NCBI RefSeq assembly: GCF_030758315.1
Contig: NZ_CP132336.1
Span: 186,001-250,000 of the forward strand
Origin: Pararhizobium sp. IMCC3301
Lineage (GTDB): Bacteria > Pseudomonadota > Alphaproteobacteria > Rhizobiales > GCA-2746425
Direction: 5' to 3'
Length of the DNA: 64,000 bases
A model generated the notes under the pieces. That model was not told the origin of the DNA. It saw only the letters and a list, made by a program, of their open reading frames with translations, and ran no database searches. The translations under genes and the position numbers were made by a program. Shown in pieces: positions 35,027-43,899 of the stretch (the stretch's first letter is position 1; each line of letters starts with the position of its first letter).

Positions 35027-35503
35027 TTACTTGGTTTTGTTGATGGTTTCCACAGCCATGCTGGTCAGCTTGGCATTCGCGGCCTTTTCCATGTCGAGAA
35101 TCTGCGTCAACAGATCATGAGCTTCTTCAAAGCCGAGCACTTTGGCCCATTCACGAAGCGTTCCATAGCGGGCAATTTCATAGTGTTCCACAGCCTGGGC
35201 AGCGGCCAGCAATGCGGCATCAAGCGCTACGCCACTGGCTTCTTCAATGATGCCTTCGGTTTCCTTGATAAGGCCTTCAATGGCGTCGCATTTTTCTCCT
35301 TCGGGCTTCTTGTCGATGGACGAGAATACTTTCTTCAGAAGTTCAATCTGCTCGCGGGTTTCACTAAGATGCTCGTCGACAGCCTTCTTCAGTTTGGCGC
35401 TGCTTGTGGCTTTCGCAACCTTAGGCAATGCTTTGGTCAGCGCTTGCTCGGCGTAGTAGATATCTTTCAAAGTGTGGTGAAATGCATCATTCAAAGTTTT
35501 CAC
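35027..35503 (-). CDS. YciE/DUF892 ferritin-like protein
   Basis: A 158-residue four-helix protein of the DUF892 family. The opening FHHTLKDIYYAEQALTKALP carries the first Glu/His ligands, and later ExxxxH-type segments (AVEHYEIARYGTL) supply others for a di-iron centre. YciE-type proteins are induced by stress or stationary phase; activity is not established. An EcfG-type promoter lies about 50 nt upstream. Confidence 0.9.
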   Translation of the reverse strand: MKTLNDAFHHTLKDIYYAEQALTKALPKVAKATSSAKLKKAVDEHLSETREQIELLKKVFSSIDKKPEGEKCDAIEGLIKETEGIIEEASGVALDAALLAAAQAVEHYEIARYGTLREWAKVLGFEEAHDLLTQILDMEKAANAKLTSMAVETINKTK

Positions 35504-35547
35504 TGTAGTGTCCTTTTTGCAGTTAGGTTCAAATCACTCACCATCAC

Positions 35548-35573
35548 AACTGTTTGTATCCGCAGTCGGTTCC
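35548..35573 (-). promoter_or_regulatory. EcfG-type promoter for the YciE-like gene
   Basis: On the minus strand GGAAC is followed after 17 nt by AGTT, one mismatch from the GGAAC-N16/17-CGTT consensus of the general stress sigma factor. It would start transcription about 40 nt before the YciE-like ATG. Confidence 0.55.
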
Positions 35574-35633
35574 CGACGTTTTGAATTGTTTCCTGATTAT
35601 CCCTGTGTTGCGGCGCAGACAATCATGAGTCAA

Positions 35634-36959
35634 TCAGGCTGAACCGGTTTCGATTTTCTGCCTGAGCTCGATCTGGCGCGCTTCATCAAGCGGAAAATTC
35701 CACATCAGCGCGATGGCAATCGATTTCAGAAAAACCGGCAACCCGCCATATAGAAAGCTCAGCGTAAACAACGCGCCGGGCGCATTATCCAATCGGGCAT
35801 CGAACCCCGCCAGTGCCAGCAGTGGAAAGGCCAGGCCAACGCCGAGAGCGAGGGAAGCTTTGGTGGCAAGGCCCCAGAAGGCGAAATACAATCCACTGCG
35901 TTGCTCGCCGGATTCAGCCGTGTCCAGATCAATCACATCGGCCTGTATTGAGGCCGGCAATGTCAGATCGGCACCAAGGGTCAGTCCGGTCAGAACACTG
36001 ATAGCGGCAAACCACCACACATCACCGTCGCCCAACAGCATGACCATGAGAAAAACCGGTAGCGCGAGGCTCATGGCAACACACCAGGTGCGGTGTTTGC
36101 CCAGCCGGTCCGACACTTTGAGCCAGACAGGCACACCCAGAACTCCGCAGAGGAAATAGACAATCAGAAGAGGGCCCTGAGCGGCTTCCGCGTTGAGCAC
36201 ATTCCCGACAAACAGCAAAAACAGCGTGGCCGGCAACCCATTGGCAAGGCCATTGATAAAAAACGCAATCAGCAGTCGGATAAACACCGTATTGTTGCGC
36301 AGGAATCTCATTCCGTCGTGGAAATTGACGCTCTGATGGCTGTGTTCCTTGGGCTCCGGGACGTTCCACACGGTAAGTGCTGCCGTCAAAGGCAGACCCA
36401 CACAGACAAACAGGGCAAGGGCGTATAGTCCGGCCGCGTCAACCTCGCGTGAGCTGGAGACGAGAATCGGCAGAATAATCGCAATCAGCGTGCCGATAAC
36501 GACCAGCCCTTCGCGGACACCACTGAGACGAGATCGCATTTGATAATTGCCGCTCAGTTCAGCGCCCCAGGCGGCATAGGGCAGTTGCACCATGCTCCAG
36601 CCGACCGACAGCGCCAGTCCCCAGAGCGCCAGATAGGTGATGGAGGGAGCTGGTCCGGGCACAAAAATCATCCAGGTGCCGGCAATTGTCAGCGGCACTC
36701 CGGCCAGGAACCAACTCCTCCGCCGACCGAAACTTGGCCGGATACGGTCGCTGAGAAGGCCAATGAGCGGATCATTGACCGCATTGAACAGACGGATCGC
36801 AAACAGCACAATCCCGACAAGAGCAAGATCAAGACCGAGGGATTTGGTATAGAACGTTGGAACGAAAATGAAGAAAGGCAGAGTCAGGACCGAGATCGGT
36901 ATGGCCGGAAGCCCGTAAATCAGGATTTGGCTCCAGCGCAAGCCGCTTGAATGGGTCAC
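35634..36959 (-). CDS. GPH-family (MFS_2) transporter
   Basis: A 441-residue membrane protein with about 12 hydrophobic segments and the GPH/sugar:cation symporter hallmark NAVNDPLIGLLSDR near residue 59, followed by GRRRSWFLAG. Transported substrate is unknown; members carry sugars or lipids. It starts 3 nt after the methyltransferase stop and is the last gene of the photolyase operon. A GPH transporter also lies in the RpoE-controlled R. sphaeroides locus around cfaA-like genes, which supports a shared role. Confidence 0.87.
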   Translation of the reverse strand: MTHSSGLRWSQILIYGLPAIPISVLTLPFFIFVPTFYTKSLGLDLALVGIVLFAIRLFNAVNDPLIGLLSDRIRPSFGRRRSWFLAGVPLTIAGTWMIFVPGPAPSITYLALWGLALSVGWSMVQLPYAAWGAELSGNYQMRSRLSGVREGLVVIGTLIAIILPILVSSSREVDAAGLYALALFVCVGLPLTAALTVWNVPEPKEHSHQSVNFHDGMRFLRNNTVFIRLLIAFFINGLANGLPATLFLLFVGNVLNAEAAQGPLLIVYFLCGVLGVPVWLKVSDRLGKHRTWCVAMSLALPVFLMVMLLGDGDVWWFAAISVLTGLTLGADLTLPASIQADVIDLDTAESGEQRSGLYFAFWGLATKASLALGVGLAFPLLALAGFDARLDNAPGALFTLSFLYGGLPVFLKSIAIALMWNFPLDEARQIELRQKIETGSA

Positions 36960-36962
36960 GCT

Positions 36963-38207
36963 CTACTTGCGGGCAAACACAAGCTGACGAACATCGATAT
37001 TCTCGGAGCGAAAACCGGCTTCGCAGTAATGCAGATAGTAACGCCATAAATTGTTGAACTGCTGATCAAATCCCAGCGGCATAATGCTCGGCCAGGCCTC
37101 GTCAAACCGCTCGCGCCAGATTTGCAGAGTTTTGGCATAATCATGGCCGAACACCCGTTCTGACACCATATGCAGATCGACCTGCTCACCCAGATGCTGC
37201 AGAATCTGTGGTGTAGGCAGCATTCCACCGGGAAATATATAGCGCCGGATGAAATCCATCTCATTGCGGTAAGTTTGGAAAAACCGGTCCTGAATCGTAA
37301 TGATCTGCAGGCCCGCGGTTCCGCCTGGTTTCAGACAATTCTTCATCCGGTCAAAAAACACCGGCCAGTAGGCTTCTCCCACTGCTTCAAACATCTCGAT
37401 CGAGGCAATTCTGTCATATTGACCGGTTTCGTCACGATAGTCCTGAAACTTGATATTGACCTTCTCCGACAGACCCGCCTTGAAGACGCGTTCTCTGGCA
37501 AAATCAAACTGTTCCTGAGATATTGTCAGCGCCGTGACGTTACAGCCGATTTCGCGCGCGGCAAATTCGGCAAAACCACCCCATCCGCAGCCGATTTCCA
37601 GAACAGTATCAGAAGCGCCGATACCGGCCTGATCGGCAAGGCTGCGGTATTTCAGAATCTGCGCCTGCGACAAATCCTCCAGCCCGCTTTCGAAGACGGC
37701 GGACGAATAGGTCATCGTCGGGTCAAGCCATTGCCGGTAAAACGCATTGCCAAGGTCGTAATGCGCCGAAATGTTCTTTTTTGATCCCCGCCTTGTATTG
37801 CGATTGAGCCAGCCGCGTAGTTTCAGGATCAGTTTGACCACGTGCCGGTCGTCGATAGCCGTCTGAATGAGACCTTGGTTGACGCAGAACAATTCCAGAA
37901 ATCGGGTGACGTCGGGACTGCTCCATTCTTCCGCCACAAACCCCTCGGCGACGCCAAGTTCGCCGCGTTTCAACAGCCGCGAAGCGAAATTGTGATCGTG
38001 AATGATGAGATCGGCCGCCGGTCCCGGCTTGCTGCCACATATTTGAAACGCTTGACCTTCTGGCAGATGAATTGTCAGGGAGCCGGCTTCCAGACCGGTT
38101 GCAAAACGAATCGCGCCCCGGGTCAGACGTGGCAGTGATCTGGTTTTTTCCCGCACATCGGCACGCGTGACCGAGGTGACCAGCTGACCCGATGAGGACA
38201 TATTCAT
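36963..38207 (-). CDS. Cyclopropane-fatty-acid-synthase-like SAM methyltransferase
   Basis: A 414-residue enzyme of the CFA synthase family. The SAM-binding motif VLEIGCGWGGFAEFA is near residue 200, followed by ASIEMFEAVGEAYW, RRYIFPGGMLPT and FDQQFNNLWRYYLHYCE. It methylates double bonds of phospholipid acyl chains, giving either a cyclopropane ring or, in the UfaM-type variant, an 11-methyl unsaturated chain on the way to furan fatty acids. The operon partners (FAD oxidoreductase, DUF1365, GPH transporter) favour the latter but do not prove it. It is 66 nt downstream of the DUF1365 gene. Confidence 0.9.
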   Translation of the reverse strand: MNMSSSGQLVTSVTRADVREKTRSLPRLTRGAIRFATGLEAGSLTIHLPEGQAFQICGSKPGPAADLIIHDHNFASRLLKRGELGVAEGFVAEEWSSPDVTRFLELFCVNQGLIQTAIDDRHVVKLILKLRGWLNRNTRRGSKKNISAHYDLGNAFYRQWLDPTMTYSSAVFESGLEDLSQAQILKYRSLADQAGIGASDTVLEIGCGWGGFAEFAAREIGCNVTALTISQEQFDFARERVFKAGLSEKVNIKFQDYRDETGQYDRIASIEMFEAVGEAYWPVFFDRMKNCLKPGGTAGLQIITIQDRFFQTYRNEMDFIRRYIFPGGMLPTPQILQHLGEQVDLHMVSERVFGHDYAKTLQIWRERFDEAWPSIMPLGFDQQFNNLWRYYLHYCEAGFRSENIDVRQLVFARK

Positions 38208-38273
38208 AGTGCCGAACCATCCAGTTGCAAATAGGCAGCAAAGTGTAGCATCAAGCTCACAAAAATCTCAAGA

Positions 38274-39092
38274 TCAGGGAACAAAAGGCCGCGGCGCATC
38301 ACTCGGCTCATGGGTATCATTATAGGAAACGGCCTTCGGACGGCGCGGACGGCGATGGAACCGCGCACCTTTGACCCACAGTTTAAACGCTTCCCAATGA
38401 ATGCCGCCAACAATTTTGAGGGTCTGAAACGGCACCTGAACAAACGCCCGCAACAGATTTGCGGTCGTCAGTGCCCGGCGCTTGCCGCTGAATGTCGCAG
38501 CCAGAAGGGGGCCTTCAGCGTCACATTCCAGTATGCGCAGGGTTAAAGCCGTATCAGGCCGGTTGAGACGAAACCGGTATGTCATATCCATATCGATGAA
38601 AGGCGAGACGTAAAACCGCTTGTTTCTTTCCTGGCGGATGTGTCCGTCCTGGCTCTCTCCCATGCGCACCGGTGCCACATAGGTATGGTGCTCGCCAAAA
38701 GTGTTTCGCACTTCATAAATCAGGGCGCTCAGATGATCGCTGGCATCGTAGCAGTAGTACACCGACAGCGGATTGAAGACCCAGCCGAAAACCCGGGGAT
38801 AGCACAGCAGTTCAATCCGGTACGGCGGCTTTTCCCCCGCCGCCTGCAACATCGCATCCACATAGTCACGCAGCGACGTGCCGTCGCGCGCGCCATGATC
38901 CTTGTCAAAAAAGCTCAGCAGGTTGAACCGGTTATGAGAAAAAATCGCGCTGTCTGCAGCCCGTGGTAACTGGTCCAGATCAAGCAACAAAGCATAGACA
39001 CGGTACTGGAACCTGTGCCCCATAGGTTTCAGCCGTGCATGCATCACCTTGCCGTCGTACAGCGCATTGCGTGAGGCCGATTGCGTGTTCAT
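38274..39092 (-). CDS. DUF1365 protein
   Basis: A 272-residue protein of family DUF1365, nearly always found with an FAD oxidoreductase and a CFA-like methyltransferase. Visible family stretches are HARLKPMGHRFQYRVY, the PPYRIELLCYPRVFGWVFNP block (in parts) and LSVYYCYD. Biochemical role is not known. I use ATG 39092; a GTG directly before it (39095) is an alternative. It begins just after the stop of the FAD oxidoreductase. Confidence 0.88.
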   Translation of the reverse strand: MNTQSASRNALYDGKVMHARLKPMGHRFQYRVYALLLDLDQLPRAADSAIFSHNRFNLLSFFDKDHGARDGTSLRDYVDAMLQAAGEKPPYRIELLCYPRVFGWVFNPLSVYYCYDASDHLSALIYEVRNTFGEHHTYVAPVRMGESQDGHIRQERNKRFYVSPFIDMDMTYRFRLNRPDTALTLRILECDAEGPLLAATFSGKRRALTTANLLRAFVQVPFQTLKIVGGIHWEAFKLWVKGARFHRRPRRPKAVSYNDTHEPSDAPRPFVP

Positions 39093-39095
39093 CAC

Positions 39096-40394
39096 CTATT
39101 CCGCTGCTGCCACGAATGGTTGCTCATCATTGGCTGCCACCGGACGCCATGGAATGACGCCACCAAGCTTTTCGGCAACCCGAAGGCCTGATGCCAGGCC
39201 ATCCTCGTGGAATCCGTATCCCGTCCATGCGCCACAGAACCAGGTGCGGTTAATGCCCTGAATCCGGTCCAGCATTTTCTGCGCCGCCAGTGCGGAGCTG
39301 TCATATTGCGGATGATCATACTCGAACTCATCGAAAATCAGATGATCTTCGGGCAGGCGGACAGGGTTGAGGCTGATAAACAGCGGTTTTTTCTCATCAA
39401 TACCCTGCAATTTGTTCATCCAGTAGGTCACCGATACGTCTGGCCCCTCCGGCTGGGTTTCGCTCAGATAGTTCCATGCTGCCCATGCGCCCTTGCGGCG
39501 CGGCATCAGCGAGGGGTCACGGTGCAGGAAAACCCGGTTCGGCTTGAAGCGCACCCTGGAGAGAATGTCGGTTTCATCCGCCGACGCATCACTCAAAGCT
39601 TTCAGTGTCTGATCGCTGTGGCCTGCCATAATCACCTGATCATAGGTATCGCTCTGTCCATGATTGTCCATAATCGTAACGCCGTCCCGGTTTCGGACAA
39701 CGGAGACCGCTTCGCAGCCCAGACGCATATTGGATGCAAGCGGCGCCAGTAATTTTTCTACATAGCTCCTGCTGCCGCCGGTCACGGTGCGCCATCTGGG
39801 ACGTTCAAAATGCAGCAGGCGATGATTGTTGAAGAAATTGGCAAAACTCTCGACGGGAAATGCCAGCATTTCGGTCGCCGGAGTGGACCAGATCGCAGAC
39901 CCCATCGGCACCAGATATTCATTGCGGAACCGTTTGGAAAATTTGCGTTTGTCGAGATAGTTTCCAAGCGACAGCCCGGACAAGTTATTGGCAGCAAGAT
40001 CGCCAAGACACTGCCGGTTAAAACGGAAAATCTCCCGCAACATCCACAAAAAACTGGGGGAAAACATATTTCGCTTCTGGGCAAAAATGCCTCGCGGAAT
40101 GCTGTCGCTCCATTCCGAACCACCGCGTTGGCTGAAGGAAAAGCTCATATCACTGGGCTCGGTCGCAACACCCAGATGATCAAACATTGCCGTGAGATTG
40201 GGATAGTTCAGCGCATTGTAAACAATAAAGCCGGTATCAACACTGATGGTTTCTCCGTCGTAATCGACGTCCACCGTTGCGCTGTGGCCACCGGGGCGGT
40301 TGCGCCGTTCATACAGCGTCACCTGATGTTTTGAATGAAGTGCCCAGGCGGCAGAATTTCCCGATATGCCGGAGCCGATGACAGCGATTTTCAT
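39096..40394 (-). CDS. FAD-dependent oxidoreductase (amine-oxidase type)
   Basis: A 432-residue flavoprotein starting with the dinucleotide motif IAVIGSGISGNSAAW, followed by ERRNRPGGHSATVD and DTGFIVYN. It belongs to the NAD/FAD-binding amine-oxidase-like group that accompanies DUF1365 and CFA synthase genes. In R. sphaeroides the corresponding gene is required for full response to singlet oxygen and is linked to furan fatty acid formation (desaturation of the methylated chain). That function is inferred here from order. It starts 29 nt after the photolyase stop. Confidence 0.87.
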   Translation of the reverse strand: MKIAVIGSGISGNSAAWALHSKHQVTLYERRNRPGGHSATVDVDYDGETISVDTGFIVYNALNYPNLTAMFDHLGVATEPSDMSFSFSQRGGSEWSDSIPRGIFAQKRNMFSPSFLWMLREIFRFNRQCLGDLAANNLSGLSLGNYLDKRKFSKRFRNEYLVPMGSAIWSTPATEMLAFPVESFANFFNNHRLLHFERPRWRTVTGGSRSYVEKLLAPLASNMRLGCEAVSVVRNRDGVTIMDNHGQSDTYDQVIMAGHSDQTLKALSDASADETDILSRVRFKPNRVFLHRDPSLMPRRKGAWAAWNYLSETQPEGPDVSVTYWMNKLQGIDEKKPLFISLNPVRLPEDHLIFDEFEYDHPQYDSSALAAQKMLDRIQGINRTWFCGAWTGYGFHEDGLASGLRVAEKLGGVIPWRPVAANDEQPFVAAAE

Positions 40395-40423
40395 ATATAG
40401 GAGTCCAATCTTGCGGCCGGTTG

Positions 40424-41911
40424 CTATGCGGCTTCTTTTGTCTTTGCGAATGCCGAGAGCGCTTTCTCTCTGGCAAGCGAATGCTCGACAATCGGTTTAG
40501 GGTAGGTCTTTCCCAACTCAACACCGGCTTTTTTCAGCACATCACCGGGGGCTTTCCAGGGAGCGTTCAGATATTTGGTCGGCAGATCTTTCAACTCCGG
40601 CACGAAATGGCGGATATAAGCGCCGTCGCGGTCGAATTTTTCACCCTGACTCATCGGGTTGAAGATGCGGAAATACGGAGCCGCATCAGCGCCGGAACCG
40701 GCAACCCACTGCCAGCTTGCAGCGTTGTTGGCAGGATCGGCATCGACCAGTGTATCCCAGAACCAGGCTTCGCCGTGCCGCCAGTCGAGCAACATATGCT
40801 TGACCAGAAAGGAGGCTGTGATCATCCGTACCCGATTGTGCATCCAGCCGGTTTGCCAGAGTTGCCGCAAGCCCGCATCGACCATCGGATATCCGGTTTG
40901 TCCGGTCTGCCAGAGCGGCAGAAAATCAGTATTGCCTTGCCAGGGAAAAGCATCGAAGCGGGGCTGAAAGTTCTGGCTCGCAAGATCTGGATTGTAATAC
41001 AGCAAACTATAGGAAAATTCGCGCCACAGGACTTCCGACAGGAAAGTCTCCAGATCCAGGGACGGAATCTCCAGATCAGGCGCAGTAGCAGCCGTCCATA
41101 TCTGATAGGGGCTGATTTCGCCAAAAGCGATGTGGGGCGATAATCGCGATGTGCCCTCTATAGCTGGCAGATTACGTCGTTCCCGGTACCCGGTGATGCC
41201 ATCGTCATGCAGAAAGGCGCTGAGGCGTGCCTTTGCACCGGCCTCTCCGGGCGTCCAGGTTGCGGCAATGGTTTCCGACCAGTCCGGACTGGCAGGGAGC
41301 AGCCCCCAATCTTCCAGAGTGTCTGAATCCGGTTGCAACTCAGCAGACAGAAGCCTGCCGGGTGCAGCATGGAACGAGCGATCAACACCGGCAGACAGGC
41401 AGGCCCGCTGGAACGGACTGTAGACCTTGTAATAGCCGCCCGAGTTTTTTTCGATTTCCCACGGTTCAAACAGCAAATTTGATTTAAAGCTCTGCGCCAC
41501 GAGGTCCCGGTCTTCGAGCCGCGCTTTTACCTGCTGGTCGGTCTCCATACCCACGGCGTCATAACGCCGGTTCCAGAACACGTTTCGTGCGCCGCTGACC
41601 TCAACCAGATCTTCGAGAATCTCAACAGGGTCGCCACGGCGCAAAACGAGTTGGCCACCGATTTGTTTGATGGAAGCTGACAAGGCGGCAAGGCTGTGAT
41701 GCAGCCACCACTTCGAGGCACCGCCAATGTCGCGCTGACCGGTTTCCAGAATGAAAACACACAGCACCGGTCCGCCGCATTTCAAAGCTTCCCTGAGGGC
41801 TGAATTGTCGGTTATGCGCAAATCTCTGCGAAACCAGACAATGCTGGTGCTGCAGGCGTTTGAAGGTTTTGTTTTCACCGGTTCTGAGACGGTGTTTGAC
41901 CCATTTTTCAT
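40424..41911 (-). CDS. phrB: DNA photolyase / cryptochrome
   Basis: A 495-residue flavoprotein that repairs pyrimidine dimers with blue light. The N-terminal photolyase domain (SIVWFRRDLRITDNSALREA) and the FAD-binding C-terminal domain are complete, with the conserved stretches LWREFSYSLLYY, TGYPMVDAGLRQLWQTGWMHNR and DWRHGEAWFWDTLVDADPANN (in parts). Sequence resembles class I CPD photolyases. It is the first gene of the five-gene stress operon, behind an ECF11-type promoter. phrA is a classic RpoE target in R. sphaeroides. Confidence 0.93.
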   Translation of the reverse strand: MKNGSNTVSEPVKTKPSNACSTSIVWFRRDLRITDNSALREALKCGGPVLCVFILETGQRDIGGASKWWLHHSLAALSASIKQIGGQLVLRRGDPVEILEDLVEVSGARNVFWNRRYDAVGMETDQQVKARLEDRDLVAQSFKSNLLFEPWEIEKNSGGYYKVYSPFQRACLSAGVDRSFHAAPGRLLSAELQPDSDTLEDWGLLPASPDWSETIAATWTPGEAGAKARLSAFLHDDGITGYRERRNLPAIEGTSRLSPHIAFGEISPYQIWTAATAPDLEIPSLDLETFLSEVLWREFSYSLLYYNPDLASQNFQPRFDAFPWQGNTDFLPLWQTGQTGYPMVDAGLRQLWQTGWMHNRVRMITASFLVKHMLLDWRHGEAWFWDTLVDADPANNAASWQWVAGSGADAAPYFRIFNPMSQGEKFDRDGAYIRHFVPELKDLPTKYLNAPWKAPGDVLKKAGVELGKTYPKPIVEHSLAREKALSAFAKTKEAA

Positions 41912-41940
41912 CGGAGTATGTGATCCCGTTTTCTAAACAG

Positions 41941-41969
41941 CTTTACGCCATTCCTGCGACAACGGATCA
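41941..41969 (-). promoter_or_regulatory. ECF11/RpoE-type promoter for the photolyase operon
   Basis: On the minus strand TGATCC, 16 nt, CGTAA: identical core elements and spacing to the site before chrR. It lies about 30 nt upstream of the photolyase ATG, leaving a short leader. It should drive photolyase, FAD oxidoreductase, DUF1365, methyltransferase and GPH transporter. Confidence 0.75.
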
Positions 41970-42030
41970 CGCTCATTCGTATGAGAACTCATATTATTGA
42001 TGTTGGCAGATATAAAAGTTTGGATCAAAC

Positions 42031-42657
42031 TCAGCCGGCTGCGTCGAAAGCCGCTACAAGTTTCCGGGCGATCGTGCCGATTTCATCGGCTGTCCGGCCT
42101 GGCTTGTACAGTGTGCTGCCAATGCCAAAGCCGTGAATGTCTTTGGCCCTGTAAGCTGCAAAGGAAGTTTCATCAATCCCGCCAACGGCAGCGATCGGTG
42201 TTCCCACGGGAAGCACTGCCTTGATCCCGGAAATGCCGCCGGGACCAAGCGTGTCGGCAGGAAAGAATTTCAGCACATGCGCGCCCGCATCAAGCGCATT
42301 GAAAGCATCGCTTGCGGTAAAGACACCAGGCATGGAGAACATGTCACATTTTCGCGTTCGGCGGATAACATCGCTGTTGGTATTGGGTGATATAACGATC
42401 TGCGAACCGATCCCGGACAGCCGGTCAACATCATCTGCGGTCAGCACGGTTCCTGCGCCGACAAGCGCTCTGCCATCCGACAGCTTGACAAGGCGGGCAA
42501 TGCTGTCAAACGGGTCCGGCGAGTTCAATGGCACTTCAATCAGTGTAATTCCGGCCTCAATCAGCGTTTCCGCGATCACTTCCACTTCATTCGGGCGTAC
42601 ACCGCGCAGGATCGCTACAATACCGCGATGTTTGGTAAATTCATTGAGCCAGTTCAT
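42031..42657 (-). CDS. dgoA: 2-dehydro-3-deoxy-6-phosphogalactonate aldolase
   Basis: A 208-residue class I aldolase of the KDPG/KHG family that splits KDPGal into pyruvate and glyceraldehyde 3-phosphate. Visible are GIVAILRGVRPNEVE with the catalytic Glu region (IEVPLNSPDPF), GAGTVL and the Schiff-base lysine in HVLKFFPA. It starts 21 nt after dgoK on the same strand. The rest of the galactose/galactonate path (dgoD, transporter, regulator) is not adjacent. Confidence 0.93.
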   Translation of the reverse strand: MNWLNEFTKHRGIVAILRGVRPNEVEVIAETLIEAGITLIEVPLNSPDPFDSIARLVKLSDGRALVGAGTVLTADDVDRLSGIGSQIVISPNTNSDVIRRTRKCDMFSMPGVFTASDAFNALDAGAHVLKFFPADTLGPGGISGIKAVLPVGTPIAAVGGIDETSFAAYRAKDIHGFGIGSTLYKPGRTADEIGTIARKLVAAFDAAG

Positions 42658-42678
42658 AAATTCAGTCCTTCAGAGCCG

Positions 42679-43635
42679 TCAGGCCGTTGTCATGCGTTGT
42701 TTGTGTGCAAGATACCACAGGCCTCTTGAGCTGGCATCAAGACCAGACAGTGTCCTGGCTCTGATGCCAACAAGTTCGCAGGCTTTGGCGTAAAGCGGCG
42801 TCAGGCCGCGCCCGCCAATAATAAAACCGTCCTGTGCGCCCTGTTTCCCGCCCTTGAACCAGCCACCGGTTTCTGCTGCGGCAAATTCTGCACCGATCAT
42901 CAAGCCGGACAGCCTGGCTGCGCTGTCGTCCTTCTGTGCGCCGTTCAACACATCCTGGGTGCGGATCTGGAACAACCCCGACACCAGCGGCACACGGCCA
43001 CTGATAACCTCGTCAAAGCCGCGCAAAAAGGCGGGATGTTCGGCGGGAATATCAGTTTCGTCAGCGGGCACCGAGTGGCGCAGGATTGAAGCAGTTGCCA
43101 GCAGGGAATACAATTCCCCGGTCAGAAAGGTCTGAAACCTCGAAATTTTTCCGTCTTTGACCGCGACCCATTTGCAATGGGTTCCGGGCAATATGGCAAG
43201 GCCTTCAAAATCATCCTGCCGCGCCAGAAGGCCGGCAATCTGGGTTTCTTCACCGCGCATGATATCCGCATTATGGTTTGAATCCCGGTAGAGCAGACCG
43301 GGGACGATGCACACAATCCGCCCCGATGCCGTGCGAAGCTGAGTGATCCGGGAACCAAGTTCGGATAGCAATGCCGGGCAGGGCAGATATGGTGCTTCGC
43401 GCCATCCCTGGCGAGAGCCCGCCATGCCACAAATCCACACCGGCAATTCCGGCCAGCCATCCACCAGCCGTTCAAACACGCTTTCAAACCCGTCCGCGTG
43501 GAGACCTCCGGCCCCCTCAGGAGCGTATCTTGTGTCAAGCACATCACCATTTGCATCCAGCAGTGAGCCCCGGCAATTGGTTGTGCCCCAATCAATGGCA
43601 ATCATGTCTGCACTGGAGGGGTTCGGGGCGCTCAA
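42679..43635 (-). CDS. dgoK: 2-dehydro-3-deoxygalactonokinase
   Basis: A 318-residue sugar kinase of the DgoK family that phosphorylates 2-keto-3-deoxygalactonate. It starts with the phosphate-binding IAIDWGTTNCRG and has the conserved ICGMAGSRQGW and LPGTHCKWV motifs. The start is TTG 43635, because AAGGAG lies 6 nt upstream; an ATG at 43674 in the same frame has no such site. It is transcribed before dgoA. Confidence 0.9.
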   Translation of the reverse strand: MSAPNPSSADMIAIDWGTTNCRGSLLDANGDVLDTRYAPEGAGGLHADGFESVFERLVDGWPELPVWICGMAGSRQGWREAPYLPCPALLSELGSRITQLRTASGRIVCIVPGLLYRDSNHNADIMRGEETQIAGLLARQDDFEGLAILPGTHCKWVAVKDGKISRFQTFLTGELYSLLATASILRHSVPADETDIPAEHPAFLRGFDEVISGRVPLVSGLFQIRTQDVLNGAQKDDSAARLSGLMIGAEFAAAETGGWFKGGKQGAQDGFIIGGRGLTPLYAKACELVGIRARTLSGLDASSRGLWYLAHKQRMTTA

Positions 43636-43899
43636 GACGGCTCCTTCCTGTTCAAAGTGAGGGAGGCTTGGCAATGGACCTCGTCACGAGAGTCCTCCCA
43701 CGGGTTTTCAGTGTTACACCAAAATAGCGCTCCGGATGAAAGGTCAAAAGTCGAACGCCCGGTCATCCGATATAATCAGGGGCAGATCTGGTCCGCATCC
43801 GATCATGGATATTTTCAAATTCACCACTTCACGATTTTAAACCGACACACCCCCGCTGAACGTCGTCAGCCTTCACTTGTGGTCGTCAGGGCTGGCCGT

